Of a stretch of DNA of 64,000 bases, positions 42,087 to 51,700 are shown piece by piece (position 1 is the stretch's first letter; every line of letters begins with the position of its first letter). The notes below the pieces were generated by a model. That model was not told the origin of the DNA and made no database searches. It was given only the letters and a program-made list of their open reading frames with translations. The DNA lies in assembly GCA_001769855.1 (NCBI GenBank), contig MEPP01000009.1, positions 62,001-126,000 on the forward strand, in the 5' to 3' direction. The position numbers and the translations under genes are program-made. This DNA is from Bdellovibrionales bacterium GWA2_49_15. Its GTDB lineage: Bacteria; Bdellovibrionota; Bacteriovoracia; Bacteriovoracales; Bacteriovoracaceae.

Positions 42087-44893
42087 CACTTCAGCCTTTG
42101 GAGAACCTCCTGTCAAGTCGATTAAGGATTCTTGTCGCGACCTTCCTCACCGGTGTTTCGGGATTGATGTATCAATCCGTATGGCACCGTTATATGGGCA
42201 TCCTACTCGGAGCGGAGGCGCGATCTTCCGCTCTGGTTATTGCCATCTTTCTGCTCGGGCTTTCAGGCGGATTTTTTTTCTGGGGCCATTTCACCCGGAA
42301 GATCAAGAGCAGAACACGCCTGCTTAAGACCTATGGCCTGCTGGAAGTTCTCATCGGGCTGTGGGGCATACTCTTTCCCGTTTTATTTCTCCCGACGCGC
42401 GCCCTTTCAATCATGCTGCCGCTTTCCTTCATTGCTGATCTTGGGCTGACGATGCTTCTGATTTTCCCCCCGACTTTTCTCATGGGTGCCACGATCCCTT
42501 TACTCACGGCGATTTTGCCCTCGGATGAGACCGAGGTGAATTGCCTTCACGCCAAAATCTACGGCCATAATACGCTCGGGGCCTTTGTGGGCATTCTTCT
42601 TTCAGGCCTGGTATTAATTCAGGCGGTCGGACTTATTGGAACCTCAATCATCGCAGGTATTCTCAATATCCTGGCAGCGATGCTGTTTTTCTTAAATCGT
42701 CTGGAAGGAGACATTCAGGCAAAAAAACCACTTCCCTGGCTTGAAAACAACTTTCCCCGCTCTTCTATCTATGCCCTGGTGTTTATGACTGGCGCTGTCA
42801 CCATCAGCATGGAGCTGATGTGGATTCGACTCTGGGGTCTTACCGTGGGAGCTTCAACGCTCATCTTTCCTTTAGTCGTCAGCGTTTTTGTCGCCGGTCT
42901 GGCCCTGGGTAGCCTTTGTATGGGGCAAATTTCCCTGAACAAGCTTTATCGCAATCTTTTTAGTGGATTGATCATTCTGATGCTGATTTTTTTTACAGTT
43001 CCCTATTTTCCCCTCTGGGTCAGCCTGGTCAGAGTCTCACTCACATCCAGCAAGGCCGATTTTTTTATTTTCCAATTAATCACTTACGGAATGCTGTTCG
43101 TGACCCTTTTTCCCTTTCTGTTTTTCCTAGGAAGGGTTCTCCCCTTAAGCTACGCTTTGTTAAAAAAGGACCTCGATGATTATGGTCAACAGTGCGGTCT
43201 GCTCTATTTCGCAAATACCATCGGAACCTTTTTTGGCGCCGTCATCCTCTCCTATTTTCTGCTCGCCTGGGTGGATTTTGACACAATCTTCAAGGTCAAT
43301 GTGGGGCTGCTTGCTCTGGTCGCTCTGTTTTTTTTCTATCGGGGCAAAAGATTTGTCCTCCTGGCCCTGGCCGGCCCCTTGGTTCTCGGGTTTCTCGCCT
43401 TCGCGAGCTGGAACCGCACCTTTCATAAAGAGGGTATTTTTCGCATCAATACCCCATCAGAGCTTCATCGCCATGGACCTTTTTTTATTCCTCCCACCGG
43501 ATATTTTGAAAATATCTTTTTTGATGACGGAGTGACTCTGACCGTTTCCGCGAATAAGTATACCGCCACCAATGAGCTGGCCATTTTCAATAATGCCAAG
43601 AGTGACAGTAGTACGACCGGTGACTACTCGACTCTGGTTCTGGCCGGGATTTTGCCCTACTTTTTTCTGTCCAAGGAAAAAGAGGTCAAGGCCATGGTCG
43701 TCGGTCTTGCCACAGGTGTCACGGCCGGTCTTATGGGAAAATTTGAAGATGTCTCTTCCGTTGATGTGGTCGAAATTTCCGATTCCATGATCAAGGCCGC
43801 AGGCCTTTTCGCTGATGATAATTTTCACCTGACGGAGAATCCCAAGGTCAGACTGCATGAGATGGATGCCTTTAAGTTTATGCAAAGAACCTCTGACAAG
43901 TATGATCTCATTGTCAGTGAACCCACCAACCCCTGGACCTCCGGCGTGGAAAATCTTTTTACGCCGGAATTCTACCAATCTGTTCGAGACTCCCTCGACG
44001 ATGAGGGAATCTTTCTACAGTGGATGCATCTCTATGAGATGGATGAGAAGGTTTTTGCCACCGTGGTGAAAAATCTGAGATCGGCCTTCCCCGACATCAC
44101 TCTCTTTTATCTTACGGCCGAAGACGATATCGCCTTTATTAATATTCCAAAAGGGGCGCGCTTCGGCAAATTTGCGCCCCGCCGGTTTCAGGAGGGCGTG
44201 ATCTCTTTGATCATGTGGAAGATCGGTATTCCCATGCTTGAGGCCTTCGAGGTTTTACGATCCATGCTTCCCGCCGAGCTTCACTTTATTACCACATACT
44301 GGCAAACCTACAAACACGATCTAGAAAATCCGACAATCAGCTTTCATGCGTTACTGGATTTTTTTACTAAATCGCAAGTCCGCACCGACCAGCTGATTCC
44401 TCGGGAATTGAGTCGAAAATTGCGCGGTGAGGAGCCCCAAAAAATGGCTGCCTTGCCCATTTTGTATAAAGGTTTTAGCGAAAACAGCAATTACTGTGAG
44501 AGGAAGAACATGGCCCAACGTTTAGGGCGTGTTCCTTTTTGCCCTAAGGTCATGGATCTCATTTTAAACTACCAACGCTTCACCTCAGGCGAAACTCTGA
44601 ATCTTCGAATGCAAGGTTACGCCGGTTTAAGACGTGAGAATTTTCTTGCCTTTGATCCGGGGTTTATTTCTAAGGTGCTGGGAGACATCGTTGAGGGGGG
44701 GAACCAGAAGAATCCCGCCGCGACCGAAGAATCCCTTTCCCTGCTTTTTGAGCAGGTGATGCTCGAGGGACAATGGAATCTTTTGAAGACCACCACGAAA
44801 ACTCTGCGCCACAAAGGTATGATCACCCCGGAACGTCAAAAAGAGCTGCTAAAAAATGCTGACGACCTAAGGCGAATTGATATAATTCTGTAA
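42083..44893 (+). CDS. Membrane spermidine-synthase-like protein (polytopic N-terminus)
   Basis: 936 residues. The first 440 hold about ten or more hydrophobic helices, starting VATFLTGVSGLMYQSVWHR. The cytoplasmic part, about 480-720, is spermidine-synthase-like: STTGDYSTLVLAGILPYFF, a SAM-type loop VVGLATGVTAGLMG, VEISDSMIKAA, and SEPTNPWTSGVENLFTPEFY. This family often lacks the aminopropyltransferase acidic residues, so polyamine synthesis is not implied; SEPTNPW replaces the usual catalytic DxxDP-type motif. The last 200 residues are unrecognised. Translational coupling with the kinase through ATGA suggests a shared response. It overlaps the convergent gene downstream by 27 bases. Confidence 0.78.
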   Translation: MTLQPLENLLSSRLRILVATFLTGVSGLMYQSVWHRYMGILLGAEARSSALVIAIFLLGLSGGFFFWGHFTRKIKSRTRLLKTYGLLEVLIGLWGILFPVLFLPTRALSIMLPLSFIADLGLTMLLIFPPTFLMGATIPLLTAILPSDETEVNCLHAKIYGHNTLGAFVGILLSGLVLIQAVGLIGTSIIAGILNILAAMLFFLNRLEGDIQAKKPLPWLENNFPRSSIYALVFMTGAVTISMELMWIRLWGLTVGASTLIFPLVVSVFVAGLALGSLCMGQISLNKLYRNLFSGLIILMLIFFTVPYFPLWVSLVRVSLTSSKADFFIFQLITYGMLFVTLFPFLFFLGRVLPLSYALLKKDLDDYGQQCGLLYFANTIGTFFGAVILSYFLLAWVDFDTIFKVNVGLLALVALFFFYRGKRFVLLALAGPLVLGFLAFASWNRTFHKEGIFRINTPSELHRHGPFFIPPTGYFENIFFDDGVTLTVSANKYTATNELAIFNNAKSDSSTTGDYSTLVLAGILPYFFLSKEKEVKAMVVGLATGVTAGLMGKFEDVSSVDVVEISDSMIKAAGLFADDNFHLTENPKVRLHEMDAFKFMQRTSDKYDLIVSEPTNPWTSGVENLFTPEFYQSVRDSLDDEGIFLQWMHLYEMDEKVFATVVKNLRSAFPDITLFYLTAEDDIAFINIPKGARFGKFAPRRFQEGVISLIMWKIGIPMLEAFEVLRSMLPAELHFITTYWQTYKHDLENPTISFHALLDFFTKSQVRTDQLIPRELSRKLRGEEPQKMAALPILYKGFSENSNYCERKNMAQRLGRVPFCPKVMDLILNYQRFTSGETLNLRMQGYAGLRRENFLAFDPGFISKVLGDIVEGGNQKNPAATEESLSLLFEQVMLEGQWNLLKTTTKTLRHKGMITPERQKELLKNADDLRRIDIIL

Positions 44894-45610
44894 AACCTGC
44901 GGGCCATTATATTTCATGGTAGAGTGCGTTCTCTCGGCCAAGGACAAAAGCGATGCCGGGAGCAGGGCGACCGCCAGTTGCTGGGCCCTCTCGCGCTTTT
45001 CTTTTGAATCCACAATACCTTCAAGCCAGTATGAGCCGTTGACGACTCTGACCGTTACATTGCGCATTCCATGTCTTTGAATTTCGGTCTGCATCTGTCT
45101 GGCAATGGTCCTTTGAGCTTGCGGCGATAATTCCACCAAACAAAGAACATCGTGATACTTTTCCAAGATCACCGCTACACGCCCGATATCGTTCGGGACA
45201 ACAATTCTGCCACCCACATAGACATCATCACCGCGAATGCCAATTTCAATTCCCTCGATATCACCAAGGTGGGCCCTTAGATCTTGCACAATTTTGGATT
45301 TATCGTGCAGGCCGACCTTCGCCATAAAGCGAGCGCTGATCTCGCCCACCATATTGCGTACAAATACAGTGCTTTCACCGGCGTTTTTTGGTCTGAAAAG
45401 AATTTCCCGCCTGCTGGGAACCATGATGATCTCTAGTATCTCCGGCCGGGATACCTGGGCCTTTACATGAGGAATAAAGTCAACATATTCAACATGATCT
45501 TGCCCCACAATAAGCTCTAAGTTCCTATGGCCTGGAGCAGGTTGAACCTGTCCCCAGAGGGAGACATTGCTGAGAATGAAACAGATGAGAATGGTGGAAG
45601 AAAATTTCAT
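44867..45610 (-). CDS. Exported pilus-secretin-N-domain plus BON-like protein, no secretin domain
   Basis: About 247 residues with a signal peptide (MKFSSTILICFILSNVSLWG). I chose the ATG at 45610 over a TTG at 45631. Residues 20-100 resemble the N-terminal domain of CpaC/RcpA-type secretins (ELIVGQDHVEYVDF, ILFRPKNAGESTVFVRN). BON-like alpha/beta units follow (DIEGIEIGIRGDDVYVGGRIVVPNDIG; GMRNVTVRVVNGSYWLEGIV). The C-terminal beta-barrel secretin region is absent. In Flp pilus systems the N-domain comes with a secretin, so this looks like a stand-alone periplasmic adaptor. No tad/flp genes are visible. It overlaps the upstream plus-strand gene tail-to-tail. Confidence 0.75.
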   Translation of the reverse strand: MKFSSTILICFILSNVSLWGQVQPAPGHRNLELIVGQDHVEYVDFIPHVKAQVSRPEILEIIMVPSRREILFRPKNAGESTVFVRNMVGEISARFMAKVGLHDKSKIVQDLRAHLGDIEGIEIGIRGDDVYVGGRIVVPNDIGRVAVILEKYHDVLCLVELSPQAQRTIARQMQTEIQRHGMRNVTVRVVNGSYWLEGIVDSKEKRERAQQLAVALLPASLLSLAERTHSTMKYNGPQVLQNYINSP

Positions 45611-45746
45611 AAGACAATATTTTACGGCCAAAATGCCTAAAGCGCATCAACAGCTATAAATGAGTATGATCACCCCTGTGTAAACCTCTCATCATTACTA
45701 TCTTCTCAGTTTGGAATTAACGTTAAATTCTTTTACAAGAGGAAGC

Positions 45747-48700
45747 ATGGCGCTTGAACAATCGTTATCATTATATCTGGAATTGCCGGGCCCTGCCAAA
45801 ACATCACTAGACTTGTTCGATGACGATAACGGGATACGCGAGATTCTCAGTGCTGAACGGTTTATCGACCTAGCAAGCCAACTGGCGGTAGAGTCAAATA
45901 CAGTGTCCACTGAGAAAACCGAGACCAATCTTCTTCGTGAAGTCACGACGGCCTCCAATGTTATTTTGAAATCTTATCGCTATCTGACAAAGCTCAACGA
46001 TAGGCATGGTTTGCCGCCTGCTTCGGATTGGTTTTTAGATAATTTTTTTGTCATTGAGGACCAATTCAGAAGTATTAAACGGGATCTGCCGAAAGATTTT
46101 TATCGTGAATTACCGAAGAATGTTTTGGGAAAATACGCCGGATATCCGAGAGTCTATGCAATAGCACATTCCATCGTTGCTCATAGTGATGCCCAACTCT
46201 CGCTTGAGACAATAACAAACTTTATTATTACTTTTCAGCATGATACTCCTCTCAAAATTGGAGAACTTTGGGCCATCTTCATAACATTCAAAATCGCTTT
46301 GATTAATCGGTTAGAGCCCTTGGTCAATAGAATTATTCATTCCCTGGAAAAACGCGACGCCGCTGACCGGTTTGCTGATGAGCTGCTGGAATTTGCCATC
46401 GATTCTAAAACACGACCTCAAGATTTAGTGCAAATGTTGGCGAGTTATTTTAATACTTCAGGGAAATTAAGCTGCGCATTTATCGTGCAACTCATCCAGC
46501 GCTTACGTGATCAAGATCAAAGTATTTTTACCGTTCTAGACTGGTTAGAAAAAAAATTGAATTCTTGTAACTCCTGCACTGCAGATGTCATCAAGTTTGA
46601 ACATTTTCGCCAGGCCACGGATCAAGTTACGATAGGCAATATAATCACCAGCATGCGGTTTCTTTCATCAATAGACTGGCACACCTTCTTGGAAAAAGTG
46701 AATTTGGTAGACCCCATTTTGATTAAAGATCCCATGGGTGCTTATCTCAAAATGAATCAACGCTCCCGAGATTCGTATCGAAAAGCAATCGAACGCCTTG
46801 CCAAGAGAAGTCAGGCAAGTGAAATTGAAATTGCTAAAAGCGCGGTCGAATTTGCCAGAAGAGAAATCGAAAAGAACACAAACGCCATCAGACAAACACA
46901 TATTGGATATTTTCTAATCGACGATGGCGTTCTCGAGTTAGAAAAATATTTCCACTATCATGCGCGCATTAAAGAAAAAATCAGTCGTTTTATTGAAGGA
47001 CATCCGGTTTTTATCTATTTCGGTCTGCTGACATTGCTCATCTCGGTTTTCTTGGGGATCATTGGTAAATTATTTTTGCTCCATGAGCAAAGCTTTCTCC
47101 TAAATATAGTGCTGCTCTTTTTCATTCTGAATCCAGTCTGTGAGTTCTCGCTTGGCATTTTGAACTATAGCATCAGCCTCCTTCGCCATCCGAGGCATCT
47201 CCCCCGCATGGAGACAAAGAATGGAATTTCGGAAATTGATAAAACCATGGTGGTCATTCCCTGCTTATTGAGCAATGAAAGTGACATCAAGGAACTCATT
47301 GGAAATCTGGAAGTACACTATCTCGCCAATCAAGATCAATATATTTATTTTGCACTTCTCACTGATTTCCAAGATGCGGACACCGAAACGACCCCTGAAG
47401 ATCTAAAGCTTTTGGATATGGCGAAGAAGGAGCTCGAGGGACTTAATCAACGCTATTCAATGAATTCGATCCTTCGATTTTATCTTTTTCATCGCGCGCG
47501 TCGCTTTAACTCATCCGAAGGGAAGTGGATGGGCTGGGAAAGAAAACGTGGAAAGATTTTTGAATTTAACCGTCTTCTTCGAGGAGACAAGAGTACCAGC
47601 TATCTTGCTCATGAGGCGAGGGAAGATTTTCTTTCTCAAATAAAATTTGTCATTACACTGGATGCAGATACCAAACTTCCCTTGCACAGTGCACGCCGCT
47701 TAGTGGGAGCCATAACCCATCCTTTAAACTTGCCAGTGTATGATCCGGTCGAGAAACGGGTCAAAATTGGTTATGGGATTATCCAGCCACGAATTACAGT
47801 ATCCGCCGTGGCGGCCGCTAAAACAAGATTTGCGCATATTTTCTCTGGAAACACCGGACTCGATCCATACACGACAGGTGTGTCCGATGTTTATCAAGAC
47901 CTTTTCAAAGAAGGTTCCTATATAGGAAAAGGACTTTATGTTGTCGACGCCTTCCAGGCCGCGGTTGGGGACAAGGTCCCGGAAAATACTGTTTTGAGTC
48001 ATGACCTTTTTGAAGGATGCTTTGCCAGAGTCGGGCTTGAGACAAATATTGAGCTGATTGATGATTATCCATCAGACTTTGGTACATTTGCCAAGCGTTT
48101 GCACCGCTGGACGAGGGGAGATTGGCAAATCGCGCGATGGCTACTTTCCAAAGTTCCTGATCGCTCAAATAAATTGGTAAATAATTATTTACCACTCATT
48201 TCGCGCTGGAAGATTTTTGATAATTTAAGGCGAAGTCTTCTCACGCCGTCGTTGCTAATTTGTTTCTTATCGAGTTGGATTTTGTTACCTGGCTCAGCTC
48301 TTGGATGGACGGCCTCTTTACTCATTATTCTGTGTTTTCCCATCTATGCTCCTTTGATTGAAGACATGACGAGAACTCACGAAACCCCTCTCCGTGAACA
48401 TATCGAAAATTGTTTTCGTTCATCCAAGGTTCGCTTTCAGCAAAACTTTCTTCTCATTGTATTTATGCCATCGCTGGCCGCGAGTCAGGTCGATGCGGTG
48501 CTTAGAACTCTTTATCGTATGCTCATTTCCAAAAAAATGTTATTGCAGTGGGTAACATTTTCCCATATCGAGAGTCAGCATAAAAAAGACAAAGGGTGGG
48601 GAAATCTCGTCTTGGAAGGTCCGATATTTTCCCTTGCCACTACGGCCCTCCTGCTGTGGGTAAATCCGAGGTCAATCCCAATTGCACTTCCGTTTCTTAC

Positions 48701-51700
48701 CATTTGGTTTTCGGGACCACTGATTTCAAAATGGTCCAAGCAATCTCTGGTTAAAAAAATGCACCCCTTGCTCAATACCGAGATTGATCGTTATCGTCGC
48801 TATGCACGTTTAACCTGGCATTTTTTTGAAACCTTCATCGATGCAAAGGGCCACTGGCTGGCACCAGATAATTACCAGGAAGATCCAAAACCTGTTATCG
48901 CGTATAGAACTTCCCCAACCAACATTGGTCTTCAATTACTCGCCACTCAATCAGCATATGACTTTGGCCATATGGGAGTGAGTGAATTGGTAGAGCAATT
49001 GGACAGAGTTTTTACAACATTAAATCAGCTCGAAACGCTGAACGGGCATTTCTATAACTGGTACGACACTCTCACACTTCGCCCTTTGCACCCACTGTAC
49101 ATCTCATCTGTTGATAGTGGAAATTTGGCAGGTCATTTAATTTGTCTCAAACAGGCGTGTCTCGAATTGTCCCACGGACCGTTCTTTAATCGCAATGCCA
49201 GACGAGGTCTCCAGGACGCTTTGCGAATTTTAATAGAGAATGTTAAACAGCTGCAGAAAATACCCGGTCTCCCTCGCAGTGGATCGCTCAAAAGACTTTT
49301 GCATACTTTAAATGATATTTTGTCCAGGGTTGAGAAGGAAAGCTGGCAAATATTGTTAAGTGAGCTGGGGCAAACCACCAATCTACTCAACGATCTTATA
49401 GTGGAAGGGTCAGAAGATATCTCACCCAATATACAGAGCTGGATGGGCTGCGTAATTCATCAAATACAGTCATATCAAAGAGATGAGAATGCTGATCCCC
49501 AGGCCCTCCAGGCGAAACTTGAGGCCTTCGCATCAATGTGTGAGACTTTTTCGAGGCGGATGGACTTTCGACTTCTTTACGATGAAACAAGAAAAATCCT
49601 TTCTATAGGCTTCAATGTCAGAGAGAAAAGAATAGATAATTCTTATTATGATCTTTTGGCATCGGAGTCGCGACTCACGAGTTTTTTTTCAATTTTAAAA
49701 GGAGATCTTCCGGTCGAGCACTGGTTCAGGCTTGGCCGCCAATTAACGAAGATAACAGGGCGCAAGGCCTTAGTTTCCTGGAGTGCAACGATGTTCGAGT
49801 ATCTCATGCCACTTTTGGTCATGCGCACCTATAAAGACACACTTTTAGATCTCACTTGCGAGGCCATCATTCACCGGCAAATTGAATACGCTAAACAGCG
49901 CCAAGTCCCCTGGGGAATATCTGAAGCAGGCTATAATGCCAGGGACCAGCACCTTAATTATCAATATGGGGCATTTGGAATTCCGGGATTGGGGCTAAAG
50001 CGAGGGCTTCGAGATGATCTGGTCATTTCTCCTTACTCCACAATGCTTGCATCCGCGATTTTGCCAACAGAATCACTGGCAAATCTTACGGCAATAGAAA
50101 GTTTGGATGTTTTAGGGAAATTTGGTTTTTACGAATCTATTGACTACACGATAGACCGTGTTCCCAACAACCAGAAGTTTGTCATACTGCGATCGTATAT
50201 GGCACACCACCAAGGAATGTCTCTCGTATCCATGAATAACCTCGTGAATGAAACAATAATGCAGCGGAGGTTCCATGCGGACCCTCGGGTAAAGGCCAAT
50301 GAGCTTTTACTACAAGAGAGAATCCCAACGGAAATTCATATTGTTAAACCACGCGCTGAAGAAACTCGGGAGTTCGTGCCACCACCAGGCGAGATTTATC
50401 ATGCGCGAGTCTATACTGATCTTCCATTGCCTTCCCCAAGAACACAAATAATTTCTAATGGGAGTTATTCCATCATGGCGACTTCCGCAGGTGGAGGTTT
50501 TTCAAAATGTGAAGATCTCATGATAAGCCGATGGCGGGAAGATCCAACGCAGGATCACTGGGGACAATTTTTTTATCTCCAGAATTTCACCAACGGCGGA
50601 ATTTGGTCATCGGGCATTCTGCCCATTGCCAAAAAACCAGAGAAGTATGAGGCCATATTTACAGAAGACAAAATTGAATTTCTTAGGAAGGATCGTGATA
50701 TTACTACCCATTTAGAGATGATAGTCTCTTCAGATGATAATGTGGAGTTGCGAAGAATTTCACTCTCTAACGAGGCAGATCAAGCATGTGAAATCGAAGT
50801 AACAAGTTTTATGGAAATTGTGCTGGCCAAGGCCAATGATGATAATGCCCACCAAACATTTAGTAATCTTTTTATTCAGACGGAATATTGTCCGGAGATA
50901 GGAGCACTCTTGGCAAATCGACGTCGCAGGTCGCAATCCGATCCAGAGATTTGGGGTCTGCATCTTTTGACTGTGGAGGGAGAGGCCATTGGGCCGATTC
51001 AATACGAAACTGACCGTTCTCGTTTTATCGGTCGGGGGAGAAACGTGAGGCAGCCAATTGTCCTGAGCAATGAAATTCCACTTTCAAATACCACGGGTCC
51101 GGTTCTTGACCCAATATTTTCCTTGCGCCAAAGAGTCCGTGTGCCCCCGCATGACATTGCCAGGCTGACATTTATCACTGGCATTGCACGCTCACGAGAA
51201 GAGGCAAAGAGACTCTCTGAGCAATATCATGATAAAAATATTTTTTCCCGTGAGAGTCATCTTGGTTGGATCAAATCTCAAGTCGCCTTACATCATCTCA
51301 AGATCACTGTGAAAAAAGCGCATATTTACCAACTTTTAGGAAATAAAATCATTTATCTCGGCCAAGACATGAGGGTGCCATCACAAAATCAAACAGCTCA
51401 TAACAAAAAACAATCGGCATTATGGCCCTATGGTATCAGTGGCGACTATCCGATCATACTAACTCAAATTAGTGGGCAAAAGGACATGGTGATGATCAGA
51501 GACCTTTTACATGCCCATGAATATTTGAGACTTAAAGGTCTTAAAATTGATCTGGTCATCATTAATGAGCATCCCACAAGTTACTTGCAGACCCTCCATG
51601 ATGAATTAATCAGGCAGATTCTTATCAGTGGCAATCATACCTTGATTGATAAGCCAGGCGGGATTTTTATCAGAAGGGCCGATCTTATCCCTGATGCAGA

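Noticed and set aside
42083-44893. Functional spermidine synthase
   Set aside because: The catalytic acidic motif is replaced by SEPTNPW and the protein is largely membrane-embedded.
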